Assembly (NCBI GenBank): GCA_003022535.1
Contig: PXTT01000043.1
Location: 5,564 to 52,683 of the forward strand
Direction: 5' to 3'
Origin: Bacteroidetes bacterium QS_9_68_14
GTDB taxonomy: Bacteria; Bacteroidota; Rhodothermia; Rhodothermales; Salinibacteraceae
DNA length: 47,120 nucleotides
Shown: piece by piece, positions 36,334 through 46,000 of the stretch
Layout: each line of letters begins with the position of its first letter
Position numbering within the stretch: the first letter of the stretch is position 1
Translations under genes and position numbers: made by a program
The notes under the pieces: generated by a model
Told to the model about the DNA's origin: nothing
Seen by the model: only the letters and a program-made list of their open reading frames with translations
The model's database searches: none

Positions 36334-36678
36334 GTGCCTCCCGAAACGACGGACTCCCCTGTTTCCGATTCCGAAAATCCGTCCCCGAACGGAGCGCCGG
36401 CGGACCGCCCCGGCCCGCCGGACGACGAGAAAGAAGAAGCTCTCGAAGCGCCTCTGCGCGAGCGGCTTTCAGAGGTGTGTCACGACCTAAACAATTCGCT
36501 GGCGGTGATCTCGGGCAACGCGCAACTGCTCGCCGAGCTGGCGCGTGCAGAAGACCTGGGACCGGCTTTTACCGATCCGCTCGATGACGTCGAGGCTGCG
36601 CGAGCGGACATCTCCGACGCGCTCGACCGGCTGAACCGCCTGCGCGCGCAAGCCGATCAGTGGGAAGACCACGGATGA
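36334..36678 (+). CDS. Stand-alone HisKA-like dimerisation domain protein
   Basis: A ~114-residue protein from a GTG at 36334; an ATG at 36202 overlapping the MBL stop is an alternative but adds Arg/Pro-rich text. The first half is polar and disordered-looking. From about residue 50: RERLSEVCHDLNNSLAVISG, then NAQLLAELARAEDL, then two further helices. CHDLNNSLAVISGNAQLL is the H-box of sensor kinases (phospho-acceptor His followed by D/E-x-N-N). No ATPase domain follows, so it could not phosphorylate itself. It may serve as a phosphotransfer or docking helix pair for another kinase. Confidence 0.6.
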   Translation: MPPETTDSPVSDSENPSPNGAPADRPGPPDDEKEEALEAPLRERLSEVCHDLNNSLAVISGNAQLLAELARAEDLGPAFTDPLDDVEAARADISDALDRLNRLRAQADQWEDHG

Positions 36679-36993
36679 CCACCGGGTAGCCTTGCGTCTC
36701 TGCCGAACGCTTCGGTATACTCGTAAAACATGATGCGCTCATGATGCGCGACACGCGAACCGTGTGGCGAGCGTATCTTCAAGCATTTCCTTTTGCCCAC
36801 TGCCGGAGACGCCTCGAAGCACGCGCTACGGCTCCCTTTTTTGGCGCGCGTCGTTCTCATTTGCGTCACGCGTGCCGCGTGGCCCGCTCGGCAGGTGTTT
36901 ACTGTCGGCGCCTGCGCTTTTTCGCAAGGGCCACGCCGGCTCTGGGGAGCGTTGCTTCTCGACGTTCTTCCACGCAAGGCGCATTACGCCATC
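36679..36993. other. Non-coding stretch of 315 bp upstream of porV
   Basis: Holds a direct repeat CATGATGCGC (36729-36738 and 36740-36749) and a TATACT hexamer at about 36715-36720 that could be a -10 element. No gene is supported. Confidence 0.45.
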
Positions 36994-38238
36994 ATGCCTG
37001 CTCGCTCGTTGCCCGCTGCCGGCCGCTCGTCGGCGTTGCGCGGGCTCCTCGCTCGCCTCGCTACCGCGACGGTGCTCTTCCTCGCTGCTGCCGGCCTCGC
37101 GGCCCCCGCCGCGCAGGCGCAGGTGAGCACGACAGCCGTCCCGTTTCTGCGCATCGAGCCGGACAGCCGCGCGGCCGGCATGGGCAACACCGGCGTGGCC
37201 CTCGCCGATGACGCCAACGCCGTCTGGTGGAATCCGGCAGGCCTGGGCTTCCAGGAGGGCGCAGAGGTCGGCATTACGCACTCCAACTGGCTGCCGGAGT
37301 TCAACACGAACCTCTACTTCGACTACTTGGCGGGCAAGTACCACGTAGACGGGGTCGGCACCCTGGGCGGCCAGGTCGCCTTCATGAACCTCGGCGAGCA
37401 TGAGCGGCGCAACAACGAGAACGTCAAAGTCAACGACTTCCGGTCTTTCGATCTGGCAGCCGGGGTCTCCTACGGCGTGACGCTCGGAGAGCGCTTCGCC
37501 CTCGGCACCGGCGCGCGCGCCATCTACTCGCAGCTCGCCAGCGACTTGGAAAACATCGACGGGACGGCGTATGCGGTCGGGGTGGATCTGGCGGCGCTCT
37601 ACCGCACGCGCCCCTTCGCGCTGGGCGGCATCGAGACCACGCTCTCAGCCGGGGCCAATCTCTCGAACATGGGGCCGACCATCGACTACGACGAAAGCAC
37701 CGATGAAAAAGACCCCCTCCCGCAGCACCTGCGCTTTGGAGCGGCTTCGACGTTTCAGTTCGATGAGTTCAACGAGCTGACCGTCGCGTTGGACTTCGGC
37801 AAGCTCCTGACCAATGTCGAAACGGAGGTTGAAGACGGGGATGGCGAAGGGGATGAGCCGGACACCCGGCGCGAAGTGGACCCGTTCTACGAAGCCATCT
37901 TCAGTGCGTGGGGCGCGAAAGACAAAATTGGGCCGAGCGGGAACGTGCAGGAGGGCCAGATCGCCCCGCTCCAACAGATCACCGTGGGCGGCGGGTTGGA
38001 GTACTGGTACAGCCAGCTCTTTGCGCTGCGCACCGGCTACTACTACGAGAACCCTGACTTCGGGGACCGCCAGTTCCTCAACTTTGGAGCCGGGCTGCGC
38101 TACAACATCATCGGAGTGGACTTCTCGTACGTCTTCCCGCTCGAAGGGGACGACCCGCTGGCCAACACGATCCGCATCTCGCTGCTGGTGGACGTTCCCA
38201 GTGCCTCCGACGGGGCAGGCAGTGCCGTGGCCGAGTGA
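36994..38238 (+). CDS. porV: PorV-like outer-membrane protein of the type IX secretion system
   Basis: A 414-residue protein from the ATG at 36994 with a signal peptide (basic start, LATATVLFLAAAGLAAP, cleavage near AQAQ). The mature N-terminus FLRIEPDSRAAGMGNTGVAL, DDANAVWWNPAGLGF is the hallmark of PorV/PorQ/UPF0164 beta-barrels, which shuttle secreted proteins at the outer membrane. Alternating strands follow and the C-terminus NTIRISLLVDVP is a typical last strand. PorV proper is ~380-400 residues, so the length fits. A PorQ-type paralogue is the main alternative. It supports a type IX system in this organism; the other components are not in the window. Confidence 0.85.
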   Translation: MPARSLPAAGRSSALRGLLARLATATVLFLAAAGLAAPAAQAQVSTTAVPFLRIEPDSRAAGMGNTGVALADDANAVWWNPAGLGFQEGAEVGITHSNWLPEFNTNLYFDYLAGKYHVDGVGTLGGQVAFMNLGEHERRNNENVKVNDFRSFDLAAGVSYGVTLGERFALGTGARAIYSQLASDLENIDGTAYAVGVDLAALYRTRPFALGGIETTLSAGANLSNMGPTIDYDESTDEKDPLPQHLRFGAASTFQFDEFNELTVALDFGKLLTNVETEVEDGDGEGDEPDTRREVDPFYEAIFSAWGAKDKIGPSGNVQEGQIAPLQQITVGGGLEYWYSQLFALRTGYYYENPDFGDRQFLNFGAGLRYNIIGVDFSYVFPLEGDDPLANTIRISLLVDVPSASDGAGSAVAE

Positions 38239-39092
38239 TGCCGCTCCTCACGACCCTGACGACCTCACCTGGGCGCCTCGCCGTCGCACTCGCGGCGGGG
38301 GGCGCCTTCGCCTTGCTGGCGTGGCGTGCCGGCCTGCTCACGCGCGCGGCGGCGCTCCTGGCGGGGGCGCTGGGAGCGGGCATCGCTGGATGGGGGGGCG
38401 GAGCATGGGCGGCTCCGGCGCTGGTCTTCTTCGGGACATCGGCGGGGCTCTCGAAGGGGAAAGCCAGTGAGGCCGAGAAAGCCAGTGAGGCCACGCGTGC
38501 AGAGAGCGAAGGACCCCGCGACGCGCGCCAGGTGGGGGCCAACGGCGGCGTGGCCGGGGCGCTACTCCTGGGGGCCGCGGTCGTGCCGGAGGGCGCGGCG
38601 CTCTGCTTCTGGGGCTTCGTCGGCGCCTTCGCGGCAGCGGCGGCGGACACGTGGGCCACCGAAGTCGGCCGGCGCTTCGGCGGGGCGCCGTTTTCGCTGC
38701 GTGCAGGGCGGCGCGTGGAGGCCGGGGCGTCGGGAGCCGTCTCAAGCGTCGGAACGCTCGCGGCGGCGGGCGGAGCGCTTGCGGTGAGCGCGAGCGCGGG
38801 GCTGGGGGCCGGGGCAGCGTTGCTGCCACCGGGCGTGACGGCAGCAACGGCCACGCTGGGGGCCGCCGGGGCCGGTTTCCTCGGCGCGGCGGCGGACAGC
38901 CTGGCCGGGGCGTTCCTCCAGGCGCGCTACCGCCACGCGCAGACCGGGTGCCTCGTCGAGGCGCCGCGCACCGGCGCCGGCGAGCGCAACCGGCGCGCCG
39001 GCGGCGTGCCGTTTCTGGACAACAACGGCGTGAACGTGCTCTGCACGGCCGTCGGGGCCGCCGCCGCGATGATCGGTGGCGCCGTGCTGTGA
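38238..39092 (+). CDS. DUF92 family membrane protein
   Basis: A 284-residue protein whose ATG shares one base with the TGA stop of porV (TGATG), so translation is probably coupled. Hydrophobic helices fill most of it. DUF92 marks: LLTRAAALLAGALGAGIAGWG, SGLSKGKASEAEKASEAT with ARQVGANGGVAGAL, AAAADTWATEVGRRFGG, and near the end FLDNNGVNVLCTAVGA. Some plant and bacterial relatives (VTE6-like) act as phytyl-phosphate kinases in lipid metabolism, but this is only suggestive. An 18-bp tandem repeat adds six residues (KASEAE/KASEAT). Confidence 0.85.
   Translation: MPLLTTLTTSPGRLAVALAAGGAFALLAWRAGLLTRAAALLAGALGAGIAGWGGGAWAAPALVFFGTSAGLSKGKASEAEKASEATRAESEGPRDARQVGANGGVAGALLLGAAVVPEGAALCFWGFVGAFAAAAADTWATEVGRRFGGAPFSLRAGRRVEAGASGAVSSVGTLAAAGGALAVSASAGLGAGAALLPPGVTAATATLGAAGAGFLGAAADSLAGAFLQARYRHAQTGCLVEAPRTGAGERNRRAGGVPFLDNNGVNVLCTAVGAAAAMIGGAVL
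38461..38496. repeat. In-frame 18-bp tandem duplication in the DUF92 gene
   Basis: AAAGCCAGTGAGGCCGAG (38461-38478) is repeated at 38479-38496 with its last three bases changed to ACG. It encodes KASEAE then KASEAT in the loop after the second hydrophobic stretch; the frame is kept. Confidence 0.95.
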
Positions 39093-39234
39093 TCGTTGCG
39101 TGGCGGCCCGTGGCGGCGGTTTTTTCCACGCTGGGGTCGTGTTGCTGTTGCTCCCTGATTTTCTCGCGCCGGGCTGCTACATTGCAGCGACGCGCACAAG
39201 GAACGCTCCTGCACTCCCACCCCCCGCACTCCAA

Positions 39235-40614
39235 ATGCCCTGGTATAAAAAGCTGCACTGGCAGATCATCATCGGGCTGGTGCTGGGACTGGCCTACGGC
39301 GTCGTGGCCGCGATGGCGGGGTGGGGCGGCTTCACGAGCGACTGGATCGCCCCGTTCGGGACCATTTTCCTGAACCTGCTGAAGCTGATCGCCGTGCCGC
39401 TGGTGCTGGCGTCGCTGGTGGTGGGCGTCACCTCGCTCTCGGACCTGGGGCAGCTCTCGCGCATCGGGGGGAAGACGATGGGGATGTACTTGATGACTAC
39501 GGCCATCGCCATCGCGGTGGGGCTGCTGTTCGTCAACGTGATGCAGCCGGGCGACACCGTGCCGCAGGAGCTGAGCGAGCGCCTGCAGGTGCAGTACCAG
39601 GAAAACGTGGAGGAGGGGCAAGGCCTGGCGGAGAGCGCGCAGCAACGCGGCCCGCTCCAGCCGCTGGTGGACATGGTGCCGGGCAACTTCTTTAGCGCCG
39701 CCACCGACAACGCGAACATGCTCCAGATCGTCTTCGTGGCGATTTTCGTGGGAATTGGCCTCTTGATGATTCCGGAGGAAAAGTCGCAGACGCTCGTGCG
39801 AGGCTTCGACGCCCTGAACGATCTGGTCATCAAGCTGGTGGAGCTGATTATGCTGGTCGCGCCGGTGGGCGTCTTTGCGCTCCTGGCCGACACGATCACC
39901 ACGATCACCGCCGACAGCGCGGGCGACATCCTGAATCTGCTGGGCGCGCTGGCGTACTACTGCCTCGCGGTGGTGCTGGGGCTGGCGACGATGGTCTTCG
40001 TGGTGTACCCGCTGCTGCTGCGCCTCTTTACCGGCATGCCGATGAGTCGCTTTTTCTCTGGAATCTCGCCGGCGCAGCTCGTGGCCTTCTCGACCTCTTC
40101 GAGCGGAGCCACGCTCCCGGCCACAATGCGCTGCGCGGAGAACAACCTTGGCGTTAGCGAAGAAGCCTCCTCGTTCGTCCTGCCGCTGGGAGCGACGATC
40201 AACATGGACGGGACGGCCCTGTATCAGGGCGTGGCGGCGCTCTTCATCGCGCAGGTGCTGGGCATCGGGCTGGCGCTCGGGCAGCAGATCGAGCTTATCC
40301 TACTGGTGGTGCTCATTTCCATCGGGACGGCGGCGGTGCCCTCCGCCGGCATCGTAATGCTGGTGATCGTGCTGGAAAACTTCGGCATCCCCGCCGCCGG
40401 CATCGCCCTGATCGTGGGGGTGGACCGCCCGCTCGACATGCTGCGCACCACCAACAACATTACCGGCGACGCGATGGTCGCCTCCGTCGTGGCTGATAGC
40501 GAAAACCAGCTTGCGCGCGAGGCGGCGCCGGGCGGCGACGGCATGGCTGAAGACGTGGAAACCACGGTCGGCGAACCGGCGCAGCGAGGGACGCGCTCGG
40601 CGGAACGGTCGTGA
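39235..40614 (+). CDS. Dicarboxylate/amino acid:cation symporter (DAACS family)
   Basis: A 459-residue Na+-coupled importer from the ATG at 39235 (MPWYKKLHWQIIIG). Family marks: TSSSGATLPATMR (HP1 serine-rich loop), PLGATINMDGTALYQG (the unwound TM7, NMDGT), PSAGIVMLVIVLENFG (HP2) and VDRPLDMLRTTNNITGDAM (TM8, with Asp and Arg/Thr for substrate and Na+). It carries a Gln/Glu-rich loop of ~50 residues after the third helix, and an acidic tail. The substrate is glutamate, aspartate or a C4-dicarboxylate. TACATTGC at 39178-39185 may be the -7 part of a promoter. Confidence 0.95.
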   Translation: MPWYKKLHWQIIIGLVLGLAYGVVAAMAGWGGFTSDWIAPFGTIFLNLLKLIAVPLVLASLVVGVTSLSDLGQLSRIGGKTMGMYLMTTAIAIAVGLLFVNVMQPGDTVPQELSERLQVQYQENVEEGQGLAESAQQRGPLQPLVDMVPGNFFSAATDNANMLQIVFVAIFVGIGLLMIPEEKSQTLVRGFDALNDLVIKLVELIMLVAPVGVFALLADTITTITADSAGDILNLLGALAYYCLAVVLGLATMVFVVYPLLLRLFTGMPMSRFFSGISPAQLVAFSTSSSGATLPATMRCAENNLGVSEEASSFVLPLGATINMDGTALYQGVAALFIAQVLGIGLALGQQIELILLVVLISIGTAAVPSAGIVMLVIVLENFGIPAAGIALIVGVDRPLDMLRTTNNITGDAMVASVVADSENQLAREAAPGGDGMAEDVETTVGEPAQRGTRSAERS

Positions 40615-40643
40615 CGGTCGATCTTCGATTGGCGAGGGGTGCT

Positions 40644-42206
40644 ATGTGTCAACGCGTTGCCGGATTCGCGGTGGGCGTGCTCCTGGCGGTGGTCGTTGCC
40701 AGCAGTGACGCGACGGGCGTGCGCGCCCAGACGGCGGCGAGCGACCCGCTGTCGGGGCGCCCGCTGCCGGCAAAGACGACGGCTTCGGCGCGGCTCATGC
40801 GAACGGCGCGGCGGCAGCTCTTCGCCTTTCGCATGGGGCCGGCGAAAGCGACGTTGAACCGTCTTGCCGCACGCCCGGACGGCGCCGCCGCGGCCACACA
40901 TCACCGGGCGCTCATGGCGCTTCTCAAGGGGCTGGTGACGGACGACGAGGCACACTTCGACGCTTTCTTCGAGCGCGCCGACGCGCTGGGGGAGCGCCTC
41001 GATGACGCGCCGGACGGGCCCTGGAAACGCTACCTGCGCGCCGAGACGGCGTTGCTGCGCGTCATCGCACGGGTGAAAACCGGCAGCCACACGCGTGCGG
41101 CGTGGGCGGCGCGCTCGGCGTTCGGCCGCTACGAAGACCTGGCGGAAAACCCCCGCAGCCCCGCCCGCGCCGACGCGCTGATGGGGCAGGGCCTCTTGCA
41201 CACCGTCGTGGGGTCGTTGCCGGAGCCGTGGCGCGGGTTGCTTTCGTTTCTCGGCTTCGACGGCTCGGTGACGCAGGGGCGCGCGGAGCTCGCGCAGGCG
41301 GCCACGCAGAGTCGGCTCCACCAGTTGCCCGCCGGCCTCATGCTGGCGCTGGTGGACCTGGCGCTCTTCCGCGACGCCGAGAAAGCGCGGCAACGCCTCG
41401 CGCGGTGGCACCAGAAGCGCCCGAAGAGCCTGCTGGTGGCGCACCTCTACGGGCTGGCGCTCCTGAACACGCACCGTGCCACCGAGGCGGCGCGCGTGTT
41501 GCGGGCGGCGCTCGAACGCGCGGCGACGCCAGCCTACTTCTACCTCGAATATCTGGACTACTACCGCGCACAGGCGCTCTTCCGCACCGACGACTTCGAG
41601 GGAGCCGCTCGGCACTACCGCCGCTACCTGAGCCGTCACGACGGCGCGGCCCTGCGCGCGAAGGCGCACCTGCGCCTCGGCGAAGCCCTCGAAATGCAGG
41701 GCCGCCGCCGCGAGGCCCTGCGCCACTACCGCAAGGTCGAAACCGCGCGTGACTTCGACTCCGACCGCGCCGCCCGCCGCGGGGCCGCCAAGCGCCTCGA
41801 CGCCCCGATGACGCCGCGTCAGCGCACGCTTCTGCTGGGGCAGAACGCCTACGACGCGGGCCGCTACGCCCGCGCCGACTCGCTGCTGACGCGCGTCTTC
41901 GAGGCGCCGGACGCCACGGCCGCCGAGCGGGGGGAGGCCGCCTACCGGCGCGGGCGCGTCTACCAGGCGCAGAAGCGGTGGAACAAGGCCCGGCGCGCCT
42001 ACCGCTTTGCCGTGCGCCGTCCTGGCGATCCAAAGGCCAAGTGGGCGCCGTGGGGCCAGTTCTACCTCGGCGAGATCCACGAGGCGCAAGGCCGGCCCGC
42101 AAAGGCACGCGCTGCCTACCGAAAGGCGCTCGACGAAGAGAACTTCGACTACGCGCAGAGCCTGGAGCAGTCCGCGCGCTCAGCGCTGGCGCGGTTGGAG
42201 CAGTGA
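40644..42206 (+). CDS. Secreted TPR-like repeat protein
   Basis: A 520-residue protein from the ATG at 40644, with GAGGGG just before it; a GTG at 40611 overlapping the DAACS stop is the alternative. A signal peptide (AGFAVGVLLAVVVASSDATG) leads into an all-helical protein with TPR-like repeats. The clearest are in the second half: AYFYLEYLDYYRAQALFRTD, AKAHLRLGEALEMQGRRREA and GEAAYRRGRVYQAQKRWNKA, then the last repeat FYLGEIHEAQGRPAKARAAY. It has no enzyme motif. Probably a periplasmic or outer-membrane scaffold. It may be co-transcribed with the symporter. Confidence 0.8.
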   Translation: MCQRVAGFAVGVLLAVVVASSDATGVRAQTAASDPLSGRPLPAKTTASARLMRTARRQLFAFRMGPAKATLNRLAARPDGAAAATHHRALMALLKGLVTDDEAHFDAFFERADALGERLDDAPDGPWKRYLRAETALLRVIARVKTGSHTRAAWAARSAFGRYEDLAENPRSPARADALMGQGLLHTVVGSLPEPWRGLLSFLGFDGSVTQGRAELAQAATQSRLHQLPAGLMLALVDLALFRDAEKARQRLARWHQKRPKSLLVAHLYGLALLNTHRATEAARVLRAALERAATPAYFYLEYLDYYRAQALFRTDDFEGAARHYRRYLSRHDGAALRAKAHLRLGEALEMQGRRREALRHYRKVETARDFDSDRAARRGAAKRLDAPMTPRQRTLLLGQNAYDAGRYARADSLLTRVFEAPDATAAERGEAAYRRGRVYQAQKRWNKARRAYRFAVRRPGDPKAKWAPWGQFYLGEIHEAQGRPAKARAAYRKALDEENFDYAQSLEQSARSALARLEQ

Positions 42207-42265
42207 ATCCGCGCTACGAATTCGGACGGAGGAAGACGATAGAGGGGGGGCTCCAGGCTGCGGGG

Positions 42266-42282
42266 GGCGTCGACTTGACGCC
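42266..42282 (+). terminator. Small hairpin after the TPR gene
   Basis: GGCGTC (42266-42271) pairs with GACGCC (42277-42282) over a five-base loop, 60 bases after the stop codon. The rest of 42207-42459 holds two GCGTTGC motifs and no gene. Confidence 0.35.
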
Positions 42283-42459
42283 GCCTGTTCCCGCAAGGCG
42301 AATGGGCCGAGGGCGTTGCTAACGGCCGGCACCTGATTCTGGAGCAGCGGCGAGCCGCGCGTTGCCTTTCGCAGCTTCTTTGGCGCGCCGCGCGGACCGC
42401 GTGCCCATGCCACTCGTTGAGGCCGGCCGCAACGTCACTTCCTACAACCACGACCTGTA

Positions 42460-42858
42460 ATGAGCGAGCTGATCGTCGTTGGCAACCGTGTGCTCGTGCG
42501 CCTCGAGGAAGGCCAGGAGCAAACCGAGAGCGGCCTGCTAGTGCCCGCCTCGGTGGCCGAGAAGGAGAAGGTGCGCGGCGGGCGCATCGTGCGTTGTGGC
42601 CCGGGCCATGTGATGCCCAACCCCGAGTACTCGGAGGGCGAGGCGTGGAAGGACGACAGCCAGGTGCGCTACCTGCCGCTTCAGGCGGAGGCCGGCGACT
42701 ACGCTTTCTTCCTTCAGGACAAGGCCGTTGAGATCCGATACGAGAGCGACGACTACCTCATCGTGCCACACGGAGCCATCCTCGCGCTCGTGCGGCCGGA
42801 GCCGGAGGACCATCTCGAAGACATTGAGGGGCTGCCCGGCGACCTGCTGGAGGAGTAG
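42460..42858 (+). CDS. GroES-like (cpn10 family) protein
   Basis: A 132-residue protein from the ATG at 42460 (MSELIVVGNRVLVRLEEGQE). The cpn10 fold is recognised from NRVLVRLEEGQEQTESGLLV (first strand and the mobile loop region), GRIVRCGPG, and YESDDYLIVPHGAILALV at the C-terminus. It is longer than GroES (~97 residues) because of an insert in the middle (HVMPNPEYSEGEAWKDDSQV) and an acidic tail. No groEL is next to it. It may be a second, specialised co-chaperonin; a true GroES would sit next to groEL. Confidence 0.88.
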   Translation: MSELIVVGNRVLVRLEEGQEQTESGLLVPASVAEKEKVRGGRIVRCGPGHVMPNPEYSEGEAWKDDSQVRYLPLQAEAGDYAFFLQDKAVEIRYESDDYLIVPHGAILALVRPEPEDHLEDIEGLPGDLLEE

Positions 42859-43042
42859 AAGAATTCTCATCTCCGGCGGTGGATTCGACGGCGGACCATA
42901 GATGGCGACGGCCTGACGGCAGATGACGCGGCTGGCGCGCGCGTTGCCACGCCGGCAGCACGCTGCGAGTTGAAAGGCCGCCGTCCCCCGATGGGGCGGG
43001 CAACTCGGCTCACGGTCCGCCGCCGTCCAGCGCCGCAGGCGT

Positions 43043-46000
43043 TCAGAAGGGTACCTCGTCGTCGAACTCCGCGCCCTCGGGCTCGTGGCGTTGCCGCTGC
43101 AGCGCGATGTCGCCAGCCGAGAAGCCGAACAGGTCCTCTGGCGAGAAGAGGCGGCGGAAGTCATGCTCTGCGAAAAACGGCTCGAACTTCTCGGTGAAGC
43201 GGTCGAGGCGGTCGAGGTAGTAGGCCGTGTTTTCGTCGGGGGCGTCGGGGGTCCAGTCGTCGGCGAGCTTGCAGTTTTCGAAAGCAGTCACGCCCCGGCC
43301 CTGCCCGGTGATGTAGTAGCTGATGCGGTCGCCCTTGCGCACCTCGCGGCCCTCCTGCTGGGCCAGCTCGCGGGCCAGCTCGTAGGGGGCCGTGCGCGTG
43401 CGCTGGCCGGACTGCACGTCCGCCTCGTACTGCGCGAGGGTGTCCTTGAGCGTCTCGGTGCGGGCGAAACTGCGCGCCCCATCCGGCCAGTCGCTGGCCT
43501 CCACCATGCGGCGCGTATCCATGTAGAGCTGGTGGAGGGCGTCGAGGTCTTCCTCCAGCAGCAGGCGCACGGCCTCGCGCACAAAGCGCCGCCCGAAGCG
43601 CTCGCTGGAGCGCGCCACCAGCGAGGAGCCTTTGAACTTCAGGTCGCCGTCGTAGCCGAGGAGGGCGTAGTTTTTCTTCTTGTAGGAGAGCATCCGCCGG
43701 TAGCGCCCGTCGAAGCCCACGCGGATGCCTTCCGGCAACGCGCTCGTGAGTGCTTCAGTGAAGCGTTGCTCCGCGTCGGCGTCGCCGCGCACGGTCTCCC
43801 CGTCGTACGTCGCGGGCGGGACGAAGAAGACGCCGTCGGTGTCGGACTCGATCACCTCACCGCCGCGCTTTTGGATCGCGCCGATCATCTGGCGCAGGAT
43901 CTCCTGGCCGCGCCGCGTGACCTTGTCGGCCTCCTCGAAGTCGTTGAAGGTGGAGAGGCTGAACCCGAGCGAGCCGTAAAAGCTCTGCCCCACCCAGTTG
44001 AACGTGCCGTTCCGCCCGGCCAGCACGGTGTGGTTGTCGGCGACCGTAACGCAGTGGAGGGAGCCTTCGTAAGCAACGCGTTGCCGCTGTTCGTGCTTGA
44101 CGACCGGTGCGATCCCGCGCCCGCCTTCGCGCGAGTTGATGCCGATGCGGAAGCACCCGCTGTCTTTCCCGAGCACCTGCGCGTTGTATCCCAGATGCAA
44201 TGCAAGCTGGACCACATCGTCTGCGAGCCGTCGGCTCACCGTAGAGTAGCGGTAAAAACTGTTCTGATCGCCGTCGCCCCTGTAGAGCGCGTCGAATAGA
44301 TGCTGGAGTTGCGAGGCGGGATGGTGGAAGAGCCACGCAGGCAGCCGCCTTTCGTAGCTACCTTTGCCGCAATCGAGCGCCAGCAGGCCGTGGATGAGTT
44401 TGTTCGAGAAGGCCAGCCCGTTGACCCCTTCGTGATAGGAAAGCCCCATGCGGTCCAAAAGGTTACAAATGGCCGTCCGGTGGTGCGGCGTTTTGTCGCT
44501 GAGCGTGACTTTGTGCGCGACCCCGCGAACGGTGTATCCGTGGTCCTTCCGCTCTGACGTGTAGAGGCAGCCTTCACTGACGAACCAACCCATGAGTTCG
44601 AGCCAGTCGTTCATGTCGTAGCGGCGCGGAATCCAGCGAGCCTGCTGGCGTGGGTCTTTGATACGTCCGTTCCCGTCCGTCTTGAAGTCGAAATCGTGCT
44701 GGCGGCAACGCGTTGCCAGGTCGAACGTCGCGGGCGCGTGGCCCTCCGTCAGCGCCGAGCGCGGCGGCAGGTGATGGCGGCACTTGGTCTCGAACAAGTC
44801 GCGCGCTTCGCGCCACTGGTAGCCCGTCTCGCGGTAGCCGTTGACCTTGTTCGTGAGCAGGCGATGGTTGGGCGTCACGAGCAGGTCCACGAATCGATTT
44901 TTCAGCTGCACCATTTCGCCTTCGTAGTGCGGTTGCTCGTGCACGTGCGTCACGGGCTTGACCTCGGCCTCCAGCGTGTCGGGGTTGAGCGAGTAGACGC
45001 GGTCGCCGACCTCCACGTCGCACACGTTTTTCGCGCCACGGGCGGTCATGATCTCCGTTTCAGGGTCGAAGCAGTTGATGAGCACTTTGTATGACGACTG
45101 CCGCGCGTCCAGCTCGCCGCGCGCGTCCTCGTCGTCGGCGTTTTTCATCTGGCGCTTGGCGTCGAAGCGTAGGTCCGTCAGGCGGCGCAGGAGGCGAGGG
45201 AAGAGATCCAGCGTGTCGCCCTCGGGCTGAATGCCGTCGGACAGCATGATCGACGGGTACAGGCTCTCTACGTCTGCGTAGACGACCGGCCCTACCGCGC
45301 CGGTGACGAAAATGTCGGTGTAGCCACCGACCGACTGGCTGCCCCACTCCGAGCGCGGGAAGGCGCGCCGCTCGCGCAGATGCTCGCGAATAAACAGGCT
45401 CTCGATCTTGGAGGCCGGCCCGGTGCGTGCGGCCTGCCCGTAGGGCATCGGGAGCATCTGCGTGAGGTAGAAGGGGGAGCCGGAGAGGTGCGCCGCCAGC
45501 GCGCGCGTCTCGCGCACGTCGTCCAGGGCGTATTCGCGCAGGCGCTCGGGATCGTCCTCCCAGAGGGCGGTGATCGCGTCGCCCTCGACGTAGGTGCGGC
45601 TCTCGTCGGCGAAGCCGAAGTAACGCGCGGCGTCTTTCAGCCCGTAGCCGGGCAGGTCGCGCTTGAACACGTCGTAGGCCATCACGCGGAAGTACGTGTC
45701 GATGACGTGGCGCCCGGTGATTTTAAGAGCGGGGAAGTCCACCATCCGCTCCGCGAAGCGAATCGAGGAGTCCCAGGTGCGGGGCGTCGAGCCGTCGCGC
45801 CCCACCGCGAAGGCCACGCCGTGCATGTCGCACCGCGTGCGGATGTAGTCGAAGTCGAACTGGAACCCGTTGTGCGTTTCGATCACGTCGGGGTCTTTCT
45901 CACGGATCACCTGCACGAGCTCTTCGAGCAGAACGGGTTCGGGCAGATGGTGGCGGTCCAGCAGGCGTTCCCAGCCGCGGTTGTCCGAGAGGGCGACGAG

